A stretch of DNA of 33,292 nucleotides from an uncultured Lachnospiraceae bacterium (lineage in GTDB: Bacteria > Bacillota > Clostridia > Lachnospirales > Lachnospiraceae), in the NCBI GenBank assembly GCA_937901625.1, contig CALDIE010000165.1, forward strand, positions 1-33,292, written 5' to 3'. The notes under the pieces are model-generated. The model ran no database searches and was not told the origin of the DNA. It was given only the letters and a program-made list of their open reading frames with translations. Both the position numbers and the translations under genes were made by a program. Below, piece after piece: positions 15,251 through 23,323 of this stretch. Position 1 is the stretch's first letter, and each line of letters starts with the position of its first letter.

Positions 15251-16239
15251 CAGAAAAGATCAGTGTGATCATTCCGATCTATAATGTGGAAAAATATCTG
15301 AGGCGCTGTATCAACGCGGTGCGGGAACAGAGCTATACGGATCTGGAGATCATCCTGGTGGATGACGGCTCCACGGACGAAAGCGCGGCGATCTGTGATG
15401 AAATGGCGGGGGAAGATGAACGGATCCGTGTGATCCATAAGAAAAACGGCGGATCGTCTTCGGCAAGAAATTGCGGGATCGAGGCGGCAGAGGGCGCGTA
15501 CATCGGGTTTCTTGATTCGGACGACTGGCCGCAGAAGGATATGTACGAGACCCTGCACAGGGCGCTAAAAGAGTATCCGAAAGCCGGGATCGCGCAGGTG
15601 ATGAGCAGAGACTTTGATGAGCAAAAAAACCTGGTCAAAGGGCCGCAGAGGGATGATCAAAAGACGGTTCTATTACAGAAAGAGGAGTATTTTTCGGAAC
15701 TGATGCTCCATGTGGGAGACAGTTCGTTTTGCACAAAACTTTTCCGCGCGCCGGTGATCAAAAAGTACCGTTTTAAGGAAAAGGAATTAAACGAGGACTT
15801 TGAACTGCTCCTTCGGATGTTCCCGGAATTTGAGAGTATAGTGACGGTAGGAAAAGTAGGTTATAATATTGAGCTGCGGGGAGGGAGCAATACCAGAGGA
15901 AAGTACGAACAGGCCCGCTTCGAAGCGATGATGCGAAATGCGGATACCGCGATGCGGATGGCAAAAGAAGAGTTTCCCTCACAGGAGGTTAAGGCAAGGC
16001 GCTTTGTTCTTGTACAGGCGTTGGACTTCTTTTTGCATGTGCCGGTAGAGGAGATGCGAAAAGATAATCCCTTCTATCTTCAGATGGAGGAGAGATTAAA
16101 AAGTTCCAAGGAGGAGATCGATACCAATCCGTTCCTATCGGCAAGGGACAGGAAAAATCTTAAGATCCTTTATCCGGCGCCGCGTACGGTCCGCCGGCTG
16201 CACGGCGTGTGGATGAGGATCAAAGGAAACGGAAAGTAA
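15247..16239 (+). CDS. Glycosyltransferase family 2 (EpsJ/WfgS-like)
   Basis: A 330-residue GT2 beginning KISVIIPIYNVEKYLRRCI, with LVDDGSTDES, NGGSSSARNCGIEAAEG and the metal-binding FLDSDDW. The KELNEDFELLLRMF segment supplies the usual ED catalytic region. The GTG at 15247 is chosen: it overlaps the previous stop as GTGA and has GGGAGA 6 bases upstream. The GTG at 15217 would overlap the preceding gene by 34 bases and add a charged leader. It contributes one of the sugars of the repeat unit; which one is unknown. Confidence 0.92.
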   Translation: MTEKISVIIPIYNVEKYLRRCINAVREQSYTDLEIILVDDGSTDESAAICDEMAGEDERIRVIHKKNGGSSSARNCGIEAAEGAYIGFLDSDDWPQKDMYETLHRALKEYPKAGIAQVMSRDFDEQKNLVKGPQRDDQKTVLLQKEEYFSELMLHVGDSSFCTKLFRAPVIKKYRFKEKELNEDFELLLRMFPEFESIVTVGKVGYNIELRGGSNTRGKYEQARFEAMMRNADTAMRMAKEEFPSQEVKARRFVLVQALDFFLHVPVEEMRKDNPFYLQMEERLKSSKEEIDTNPFLSARDRKNLKILYPAPRTVRRLHGVWMRIKGNGK

Positions 16240-16245
16240 GGATTT

Positions 16246-17349
16246 ATGAGCAGAAAAGAACGTATCTACGTATGCCATACATTTTATCATGTCTACATCA
16301 CCTTCTTAAAAGAACTGGCGCTCCCAAAGGAAAAGCAGGGCGGCGCTACGGTCGTTTTGAGCAGGATGTCCAATAACTTTGCGGGACTGAAAAGCCGTTT
16401 GCAAAAGCAGGGATATTTTGAGGACGTGATCGAATACGACGAGAAGCGGGAGGAATTCTTTCCGGAGCTCGAAAAATACAAGAAAGATCACGGAAATATC
16501 CTGGTCAATATGTTTTGGCGGATCCGTTTTACCAAAAAGTTCGCGCAGTGCCAGAAAGAATGGGTGCCGGTGGATTTTAAGGAATACAAAGAAGTGTATG
16601 TATTCTGTGATGCCGATCCGATCGGAGTTTATTTAAATAAAAATCATATCCGTTACCATGCGCTTGAGGACGGTCTGGATTGCTTAAAGACGCTCGACGG
16701 AGCGCGGGTGACGAATCGGGGACATTTTGGTTTAAAGGCGTTTATGGCGTCGTTAAACCTGATCTTTATCGAAAACGGATACTCCAGGTATTGCATCGAT
16801 ATGGAGATCAATGACCGCAGTGTTTTAAAATATGATTACAAAAAATATCGTGAAGTTCCGCGCAAACCGCTTTATGAGCGCTTGACGCCGGAAGATAAGG
16901 AAATCCTTCTGGAAGCCTTTGTGGAAAACAGAAAGGAGATCAAAGAAAAGATCCGTATGATCAATGAAGCGAGAAAAAAGGGAACAGGAAAGGCAGTGCT
17001 GATTCTCTCCGACCCTCTCTGCGACCTCGATACGCGTAAGAAGATCATGGACGATCTGCTTGAAACCTACGGAAAAGAAGAGGATGGGAAAGAGACACTT
17101 GTGTTTATAAAACCGCATCCGAGGGATGCGCTGGACTATAAAGAGCTCTATCCAAAATGCCCGCAGTTTGATCCGACGGTACCCATGGAGATGCTCAATT
17201 TCTTTGAAGGGATCCGTTTTGACAAGGTTGTATCCGTCTATACGGAATTGGGAGCGATCACCTATGCGGATGAGAAGATCCGCTTATCGCATGACTTCAT
17301 GGATCGCTACGAAGCGCCGGAGGTCCATCGGCATGATCTGAAGATCTAA
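16246..17349 (+). CDS. GT52-like (sialyltransferase-fold) glycosyltransferase, putative
   Basis: A 367-residue cytoplasmic protein. RIYVCHTFYHVYITFLKEL at the N-terminus, KEVYVFCDADPIGVYLN, YHALEDGLDC and, near the C-terminus, LVFIKPHPRDALDY (an H-P motif) with VVSVYTELGAITYADEKI recall the GT52 family and related GT-B sialyltransferase-type enzymes. In that fold the His-Pro pair binds the CMP phosphate and the late Ser-x-Thr/Glu helps donor binding. No sialic acid synthase or CMP-sialic acid synthetase is in the window, so the donor may be another nucleotide sugar. It lies 6 bases after the previous stop. Other GT-B families with an HPR motif remain possible. Confidence 0.6.
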   Translation: MSRKERIYVCHTFYHVYITFLKELALPKEKQGGATVVLSRMSNNFAGLKSRLQKQGYFEDVIEYDEKREEFFPELEKYKKDHGNILVNMFWRIRFTKKFAQCQKEWVPVDFKEYKEVYVFCDADPIGVYLNKNHIRYHALEDGLDCLKTLDGARVTNRGHFGLKAFMASLNLIFIENGYSRYCIDMEINDRSVLKYDYKKYREVPRKPLYERLTPEDKEILLEAFVENRKEIKEKIRMINEARKKGTGKAVLILSDPLCDLDTRKKIMDDLLETYGKEEDGKETLVFIKPHPRDALDYKELYPKCPQFDPTVPMEMLNFFEGIRFDKVVSVYTELGAITYADEKIRLSHDFMDRYEAPEVHRHDLKI

Positions 17350-17369
17350 ACGGCGAAAGAGAGAAGGCT

Positions 17370-19115
17370 ATGATAAAGATTCTGAAAAAGATGAATTTAC
17401 TCTTAGACAGAAAGCAGAAGGGCTTTATGGTTCTTCTGGTTTTTCTGATGCTGATCGGAGCAATGCTGGAAACGGCAAGTATCTCCATCATCATCCCGGT
17501 GATCACCGTGGTGATGGATCCGGAATCGGTAACGAACAATCATTATGTGGCAGCAGTTTATAACTCGCTTCATATGGACTCTCCAAGAACGTTTACGATC
17601 GTGGTGATGTTAGCCATGATCGCAGCGTTTGTCTTAAAGAATGTCTTTCTGTTCTTTCAGCAAAAACTGTTATATTCTTTTGTATATACCAACCAGTTCA
17701 GGACTTCGGAGAGGATGATGAAGAATTACATCCGCCGGGATTATGAGTATTTTCTGAATGCGGATACGGCGGTCATCCAGAGAAGCATCACATCGGATGT
17801 AAACAATATGTACGGTCTGATCCTCTCCTTATTACAGTTAGTTTCCGAGGTGATCGTATTCCTGTGCCTGGCGGTGGTCCTGCTGGTGGCGGATCCTCTG
17901 ATGACGATCATTATTTCCGCGCTTCTTTTGGTGACTCTTCTGCTGATCAAAATATGGTTGAAGCCCATCATGCACAAATCCGGTGAGGACAACCAAAACT
18001 TCTACAGCGGTCTGTTTAAGTGGATCAGCCAGACGGTGACAGGCATCAAGGATGTCAAGATCAGCGGAAGAGAACAGTATTTCGTGGATGAATATATCAA
18101 GTGCGGAAAAGGGTATGTGGGAGCTGTGCAAAAATATACCCTCTATAACAACATCCCCAGACTGCTGATCGAAACGGTCTGTGTATCGGGCATGGTGCTT
18201 TACATGCTTTATCTCGTCTTATCCGGACGCAATATGACGGAGATGATGGCGATCATCGGCGCCTTTGCGATCGCAGTGGTCCGCCTGATGCCAAGCGCCA
18301 ACCGTATCAACAACCAGATCAATAATATCGCTTACTTTGAACCTTTCTTTATGGGGGTATCGGATAACCTTCAGGATGAGATCGACACGGATCATACGGA
18401 TATGACCGATTTTTCCTCACCGGAAGAAAAGCTCCCCTTAAAGAAAGAGATCACGATGGAGAATATCACGTACAAGTATCCCGGGACGGATGTATTTATC
18501 TTTGACCACGCCGCGTGCACGATCCCCGTGGGAGCCAGTGTCGGGATCGTGGGTGTATCCGGCGCCGGCAAATCGACGATCGTGGATGTGCTTTTAGGAC
18601 TGTTAAAGATGCAAAAGGGGAGTGTTAAGGCGGACGGAGCCGATGTATTCGCGCCTGAAAATTACCGCCGGTGGTTAAAGAATGTGGGCTATATCCCGCA
18701 GACGATCTTTATGCTCGATGACAGTATCAAAAAGAATGTTGCTTTCGGTATTCCCGATGAAGAGATATCGGAAGAGAGGATATGGGAAGTGCTTAAAGAG
18801 GCGCAGCTGGATGAGTTTGTAAAAGGTCTCCCCGACGGGATGGAAACGGGGATCGGAGAGAGAGGCGTTCGTCTTTCCGGGGGACAGCGTCAGAGGATCG
18901 GAATCGCGAGAGCGCTTTATGAAGATCCGGAGATGCTTATCTTAGACGAGGCGACAAGCGCGCTGGATAATGATACGGAATCGGCGATCATGGAGTCGAT
19001 CAACCGTTTTCAAGGGGAGAAGACACTTTTAATCATCGCCCACCGCCTGCAGACCATAGAAAAGTGCGACATGGTCTACCGGGTGGAAAACGGAAAGATA
19101 TCCAGAGAGCGCTGA
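17370..19115 (+). CDS. ABC exporter, fused permease-ATPase (PglK/MsbA-like), putative lipid-linked glycan flippase
   Basis: A 581-residue half-transporter. The N-terminal membrane domain (about residues 18-330) has six hydrophobic segments, the first being MVLLVFLMLIGAMLETASI. The ATPase domain (about 350-581) shows Walker A GVSGAGKST near residue 394, the Q-loop NVGYIPQTIF, the signature LSGGQRQRIGIARAL near 502, Walker B EMLILDEATSALD near 521 and the H-loop IAHRLQTI. In Campylobacter the homologous PglK flips undecaprenyl-linked oligosaccharides. With no Wzx in this locus, the same job is a reasonable inference. A general lipid or drug exporter is an alternative. It sits between the last glycosyltransferase and the acyltransferase genes. 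Confidence 0.85.
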   Translation: MIKILKKMNLLLDRKQKGFMVLLVFLMLIGAMLETASISIIIPVITVVMDPESVTNNHYVAAVYNSLHMDSPRTFTIVVMLAMIAAFVLKNVFLFFQQKLLYSFVYTNQFRTSERMMKNYIRRDYEYFLNADTAVIQRSITSDVNNMYGLILSLLQLVSEVIVFLCLAVVLLVADPLMTIIISALLLVTLLLIKIWLKPIMHKSGEDNQNFYSGLFKWISQTVTGIKDVKISGREQYFVDEYIKCGKGYVGAVQKYTLYNNIPRLLIETVCVSGMVLYMLYLVLSGRNMTEMMAIIGAFAIAVVRLMPSANRINNQINNIAYFEPFFMGVSDNLQDEIDTDHTDMTDFSSPEEKLPLKKEITMENITYKYPGTDVFIFDHAACTIPVGASVGIVGVSGAGKSTIVDVLLGLLKMQKGSVKADGADVFAPENYRRWLKNVGYIPQTIFMLDDSIKKNVAFGIPDEEISEERIWEVLKEAQLDEFVKGLPDGMETGIGERGVRLSGGQRQRIGIARALYEDPEMLILDEATSALDNDTESAIMESINRFQGEKTLLIIAHRLQTIEKCDMVYRVENGKISRER

Positions 19116-19128
19116 GGGAGTTTGAAAC

Positions 19129-20535
19129 ATGGTCTTTGCCAGTAATATATTTTTGTTTTTCTTTTTGCCGCTTCTGCTCTTTTTATACTATCTTCCGTTT
19201 CGAAAGAACAGGACGGCGCAGAATCTCTGCCTTCTTTTGGGAAGCCTGGGATTCTATGCCTACGGGGAGCATCGCTATATCCTCCTTTTGCTGTTTTCGA
19301 TCACCTGCAATTATCTCTTTGGCAGATGGATCGAGGAAAAGCGGCATATGGCGGGAAGGATACTGCTTGCCGGAACGATTGTAAATTTTGCTGTTTTGTT
19401 CGTCTTTAAATATCTGGATTTTACCATTTCCGTTTTTAACCGGATCCCCGGTGTGGAGATGAAAGCCGTTGGGCTGGCTCTCCCGATCGGAATCTCCTTT
19501 TTTACCTTTCAGGCACAGTCCTATCTTGTGGATGTTTACAGAGGAAAAGCCCGGGCGCAAAAGAATCCGATGTATGTCGGATTGTATATCGCTCTGTTTC
19601 CGCAACTGATCGCCGGACCGATCGTGCGCTATGAGTCGATCGCTTCGCAGATGACGGAGAGGAAGGAGAGTCCGGAACTGTTTTCGGACGGCGTTGAGCG
19701 ATTTTTGATCGGTCTGGCCAAAAAGGTGCTTTTGGCGGATACGATGAGCGTCTTTGCGGACAGGATCCTGACGAGGGTGGCTGCCGGAGACAGGATAAGT
19801 GCCGGCATGGCGTGGCTTGGCTCTATTGCGTATACGCTTCGGATCTACTATGACTTTTCCGGATACTCTGATATGGCGATCGGACTGGGAAAGATGTTCG
19901 GATTTGAATTTGAGGAAAACTTTGACCATCCGTATATCTCCTCCTCCGTTACGGAATTCTGGCGCAGATGGCATATTTCCTTAAGCAGCTGGTTTCGGGA
20001 TTATGTATATATTCCCCTGGGTGGAAGCCGCTGCTCTTCGTGGAAGATCTTTCGGAATCTTTTGATCGTCTGGCTCTTAACCGGGATCTGGCACGGCGCC
20101 GGCTGGAATTTTATCTTCTGGGGGCTGTGGTACTTTGTAATACTGAGCGCGGAACGGCTTTTAAAGATCGGCAGAGAGAAAAAAAGCCTGCCGGTGGCCG
20201 GACATCTCTATACCCTCTTCGCGGTGGTGATCGGGTGGACACTGTTTATGGCTCCCGATATGTCCGTGGCGGGGCGATACTTCTCCATGATGTTCGGGCT
20301 TGCGTCCGGAAAGATCCACCCTTCCTATACGGATGCGGGAGCGTGGTTTATCCTGAAGGATAATCTCCCCTTCTTTCTGGCTGCGGGTCTCTTTTGCCTT
20401 CCCGTCCGAAAAAAGATTTCGGAATATACGATCGGAAGGAAGCTTGTGGCCGTGGCATTGCTTATGTTGTTTGCGCTTTCCCTGATCTATATCATCAAGG
20501 GAAATTATTCACCGTTTATTTATTTCAATTTCTGA
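19129..20535 (+). CDS. MBOAT-family O-acyltransferase (AlgI/DltB-like)
   Basis: A 468-residue polytopic membrane acyltransferase. Family landmarks include FKYLDFTISVFN, LPIGISFFTFQAQSYLVDVYRG, LFPQLIAGPIVRYESI, YYDFSGYSDMAIGLGKMFGFEFEENF, TEFWRRWHISLSSWFRDYVYIPLGG and LTGIWHGAGWNFIFWGLWY. The His in WHGAG is the conserved MBOAT histidine. AlgI-type members pass acetyl groups across the membrane to modify extracytoplasmic polysaccharide. The adjacent DHHW/AlgX-like gene is the expected extracytoplasmic partner. GAGGGAG precedes the ATG by about 10 bases. The stop codon lies at the start of a 17-bp tandem repeat. Confidence 0.95.
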   Translation: MVFASNIFLFFFLPLLLFLYYLPFRKNRTAQNLCLLLGSLGFYAYGEHRYILLLLFSITCNYLFGRWIEEKRHMAGRILLAGTIVNFAVLFVFKYLDFTISVFNRIPGVEMKAVGLALPIGISFFTFQAQSYLVDVYRGKARAQKNPMYVGLYIALFPQLIAGPIVRYESIASQMTERKESPELFSDGVERFLIGLAKKVLLADTMSVFADRILTRVAAGDRISAGMAWLGSIAYTLRIYYDFSGYSDMAIGLGKMFGFEFEENFDHPYISSSVTEFWRRWHISLSSWFRDYVYIPLGGSRCSSWKIFRNLLIVWLLTGIWHGAGWNFIFWGLWYFVILSAERLLKIGREKKSLPVAGHLYTLFAVVIGWTLFMAPDMSVAGRYFSMMFGLASGKIHPSYTDAGAWFILKDNLPFFLAAGLFCLPVRKKISEYTIGRKLVAVALLMLFALSLIYIIKGNYSPFIYFNF

Positions 20536-20583
20536 TCAGAAAGTATTTCCGATCAGAGAGTATTTCCGATCAGAAAATTTTCC
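20534..20583 (+). repeat. Three 17-bp tandem repeats across the MBOAT stop codon
   Basis: Units are GATCAGAAAGTATTTCC (20534-20550), GATCAGAGAGTATTTCC (20551-20567) and GATCAGAAAATTTTCC (20568-20583, one base shorter). Units 1 and 2 differ at one base. The MBOAT stop TGA (20533-20535) overlaps the first unit; the rest fills most of the gap before the next gene. Confidence 0.9.
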
Positions 20584-20636
20584 TGACAGGTGAATTTTTT
20601 TGACTGAGAAATTTTATGGCACGGAAAGGCTGCAGA

Positions 20637-21866
20637 ATGAAATTTGAGGAAAAATTGAATCGAATACGGTATAATGAAAAGCGGGTGCTTGCCGGTCTGT
20701 TTTTGGTGATCCTTTTTTCCCTGACGGCGGTAAATGCGGTTGAGTTTCTTCTGGGAAACGAAGAGGACGGACGACGGCTGGGACTGGAGAGGCTGGGGAC
20801 GGTGGAAGATACTGCGATCAATGCCTGGGGCGCAGTCCAATGTATCCTTTCAAAACGTGTGGCATATGGCAATACGGTCTATGAGGATGTAACACTTTTA
20901 GACAACGGATATGCCACGATGGCCGATCAGGCGGAGAGTATCGAGGCAGCGAAAGAAGGAAGCGCGAGGGCATACGCGCTGGCGCGGGAGATCGGCGCGG
21001 ACTTTTTGTATGTCCAGGCGCCGGAAAAGGAATACCGAAAAGAGGATTTACCGGAGGGAGTATACAGTTTTGCCCCGGATAAGTACGAAGCTATGATCGC
21101 TTATCTTAAAGAGAGCGGGATCCCATATCTGGATACGAGAGAGATACTTCTTAGAGAGGCCATGGCAAGAGCCGGAACGGAAGCGGATGCAGCCTTATCG
21201 GAAGGCGGATCCGCGGATGAGGAGATACCGGATGAACTATGGTATGATTATTTCTATCATACGGATCATCACTGGAATACAAGGGCTGCTTTTACGGTAT
21301 ACGGGGCTATCGCGCGGGAGTTGGAGAATCTCGGATATCCGATGAGTGTAGCGGAGGCACTTGATGAATCAAACTACATCCAAAGAAACTATGAGGATGT
21401 CTTTTTGGGAACACAGGGCAGGATGACGGGACGCTACTATGCCGGACTTGACGATTACGAATTGTGGCTTCCGGAATTTGAAACAGATCTTTCGATGACG
21501 GTACCGTCTTCGGGACTTTACAGAGAGGGAAGTTTTGAAGATGCCTTTGTATTTTACGAAAACCTGGACGGGTACAGTTTTGACCACTATGCCTACTACG
21601 CGTATCTGAACAGGGATGAAGATCATATCATTCTGGAAAACCGTTTGATCACGGACGGTCCCAGAGTGGTGATCATACGGGATTCCGAGGCGGTTCCCGT
21701 TTCGGTGTTCCTGTCATTATGCTGCAGCAGGATCGATGTGCTGGATCTGCGTTACATGAGTGGAGACGAAGATGTGGAGGGATTGATCCGCTCGCTGCAA
21801 CCGGATATTTTCCTGTATATCTTCGGGACAGGATATCTCGGGAACGAAAACGCGATGATATTTTAG
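20637..21866 (+). CDS. DHHW/AlgX-AlgJ-like extracytoplasmic protein, partner of the MBOAT acyltransferase
   Basis: About 409 residues: a short cytoplasmic start, one membrane helix at about 17-38 (VLAGLFLVILFSLTAVNAV) and an extracytoplasmic domain. DYFYHTDHHWN at about residues 203-213 is the hallmark of the DHHW family, related to the SGNH acetyltransferases AlgJ and AlgX. Near the C-terminus VVIIRDSEAVPVSVFLSL followed by IDVLDLRYM matches the family's KDS(F/Y) block, although the bases after Asp-Ser give Glu-Ala rather than an aromatic. The ATG at 20637 is preferred, with AAAGG seven bases upstream; the ATG at 20616 lacks a good site. Together with MBOAT it probably O-acetylates the polymer. 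The gap to citrate synthase is only 25 bases. Confidence 0.88.
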   Translation: MKFEEKLNRIRYNEKRVLAGLFLVILFSLTAVNAVEFLLGNEEDGRRLGLERLGTVEDTAINAWGAVQCILSKRVAYGNTVYEDVTLLDNGYATMADQAESIEAAKEGSARAYALAREIGADFLYVQAPEKEYRKEDLPEGVYSFAPDKYEAMIAYLKESGIPYLDTREILLREAMARAGTEADAALSEGGSADEEIPDELWYDYFYHTDHHWNTRAAFTVYGAIARELENLGYPMSVAEALDESNYIQRNYEDVFLGTQGRMTGRYYAGLDDYELWLPEFETDLSMTVPSSGLYREGSFEDAFVFYENLDGYSFDHYAYYAYLNRDEDHIILENRLITDGPRVVIIRDSEAVPVSVFLSLCCSRIDVLDLRYMSGDEDVEGLIRSLQPDIFLYIFGTGYLGNENAMIF

Positions 21867-21891
21867 ACAAGAAAGTTAAGGAGGAATTTAC

Positions 21892-23238
21892 ATGGCTTAT
21901 CATTCAACCATTATGGAGTATGCGGAAAAGTTAGCGGGGAAATGTATTGAGAACGATACCATATCGGATGATCTCTTTGCCAAATACGGCGTCAATCGAG
22001 GACTCAGGGACGTAAACGGAAAGGGTGTACTGACCGGACTTACCAACATATCCAAAATCGTTTCTTTCAAAGACGAGGACGGAAAGCGGGTTCCCTGTGA
22101 CGGTGAACTCTGGTATCGCGGCTACAATGTGGAGGAACTTGTGAAGGCCTATGCGGGAGAAGGGTTCGGCTTTGAGAAAACGGCTTATCTTCTGCTTTTC
22201 GGAGATCTTCCGCTTGAAGAGGAGGCAAAGGACTTTATCCGTATCCTGGCTAAGAGCAGAAGCCTTCCGACCAATTTTACCAGGGATGTCATCATGAAGG
22301 CGCCCGGAAAAGATATCATGAACAGCATGGCCAGGTCCATCTTAACATTGTCATCGTACGATCCCAAGGCTTTGTCCGGGACACTCGAAGATAACTTAAG
22401 ACAGTGCATGATGTTGACGGCTATTTTCCCCATGCTGGCGGTATACGCGTACCACGCGTACAACCATTATGAGAATCTGGAGAGCATGTATATCCACAGA
22501 CCGAATCCGAGAAAATCCACGGCAGAGAACTTTTTGATGATGCTGCGGCCGGATAAGACATATACAAAGATGGAAGCGGACGTGCTGGATGTGGCGCTTA
22601 TGCTGCATATGGAGCATGGAGGCGGTAACAACTCCACCTTTACTACCAGAGTGGTAACGTCCTCCGGTTCGGATACCTATGCGACCATTACGGCGGCCAT
22701 GTCTTCCTTAAAGGGACCCAAACACGGCGGCGCAAATATCAAGGTTATGGAAATGATGGATGATATCCGTGAAAACGTTAAGGATCACAGGGACGAGGAT
22801 GAGATCCGCGCGTACTTAACCCGGATATTAAGAGGCGAGGCCTTTGACCACAAGGGACTGATCTACGGTATGGGCCATGCGGTTTATTCCGTATCCGATC
22901 CGAGAGAGCGGATCTTTAAGGGATATGTGGAGAAGCTAGCGGTTGAGAAAAACTGCGAAGAGGATCTGGCGCTCTATTCGGCAATAGAAAAGATCGCGCC
23001 GGAGGTGATCGCCGGCGATCGCCATATCTACAAGGGTGTCAGCCCGAATGTAGACTTTTACAGCGGATTTGTTTATAATATGTTGGGGATTCCGACAGAG
23101 CTTTATACGCCGCTTTTCGCGATCGCTCGTATCGCGGGCTGGAGCGCCCACCGTCTGGAGGAGATCATCGGTGCCGGCAAGATCCTTCGCCCGGCCTACA
23201 TGAGCGTGATGAAAGAGCGCAAGATGGAGACAGAATAA
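21892..23238 (+). CDS. gltA: Citrate synthase (citrate/2-methylcitrate synthase family)
   Basis: A 448-residue enzyme that condenses oxaloacetate and acetyl-CoA to citrate, the entry to glutamate synthesis in anaerobes. The catalytic set is present: His278 in GPKHGGAN, His329 in GMGHAVYS and Asp388 in VDFYSGFVY. MLHMEHGGGNNSTFTTRVV and an N-terminal ELWYRGYNVEEL (substrate-gate region) also fit the family. AAGGAGG stands just upstream of the ATG. No terminator or promoter is visible in the 25 bases after the DHHW gene, so it may be read through from the polysaccharide operon or from a promoter inside that gene. A terminator follows at 23248-23277. 2-Methylcitrate synthase activity cannot be excluded, but no prp genes are nearby. 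Confidence 0.95.
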   Translation: MAYHSTIMEYAEKLAGKCIENDTISDDLFAKYGVNRGLRDVNGKGVLTGLTNISKIVSFKDEDGKRVPCDGELWYRGYNVEELVKAYAGEGFGFEKTAYLLLFGDLPLEEEAKDFIRILAKSRSLPTNFTRDVIMKAPGKDIMNSMARSILTLSSYDPKALSGTLEDNLRQCMMLTAIFPMLAVYAYHAYNHYENLESMYIHRPNPRKSTAENFLMMLRPDKTYTKMEADVLDVALMLHMEHGGGNNSTFTTRVVTSSGSDTYATITAAMSSLKGPKHGGANIKVMEMMDDIRENVKDHRDEDEIRAYLTRILRGEAFDHKGLIYGMGHAVYSVSDPRERIFKGYVEKLAVEKNCEEDLALYSAIEKIAPEVIAGDRHIYKGVSPNVDFYSGFVYNMLGIPTELYTPLFAIARIAGWSAHRLEEIIGAGKILRPAYMSVMKERKMETE

Positions 23239-23247
23239 GATGAGAGG

Positions 23248-23277
23248 GGCACTGTGACTCCGGTTGCAGTGCCTTTT
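23248..23277 (+). terminator. Intrinsic terminator after citrate synthase
   Basis: GGCACTG (23248-23254) pairs with CAGTGCC (23267-23273) around a 12-base loop, followed directly by TTTT. It lies 10 bases past the gltA stop. Confidence 0.65.
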
Positions 23278-23284
23278 GAGTGTT

Positions 23285-23313
23285 ATGCCGGAGCCTTGAA
23301 AAACATCCGGCAT
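23285..23313 (+). promoter_or_regulatory. Inverted repeat directly ahead of the trkA ribosome site
   Basis: ATGCCGGA (23285-23292) and TCCGGCAT (23306-23313) are a perfect 8-base inverted repeat with a 13-base spacer. It ends at the base before the GGAGG that serves the trkA start at 23324. It may be an RNA hairpin affecting translation or an operator; a second-terminator role is unlikely without a U-tract. Confidence 0.45.
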
Positions 23314-23323
23314 GGAGGAGAAG

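Noticed and set aside
19183..19974. 263-codon minus-strand open frame inside the MBOAT gene
   Set aside because: It is the reverse shadow of a well-recognised MBOAT protein; its translation is basic and low in family-like motifs.
23239..23323. c-di-AMP (ydaO-type) riboswitch before trkA
   Set aside because: The gap is about 85 bases and holds only a terminator and one small inverted repeat, too short for that riboswitch.
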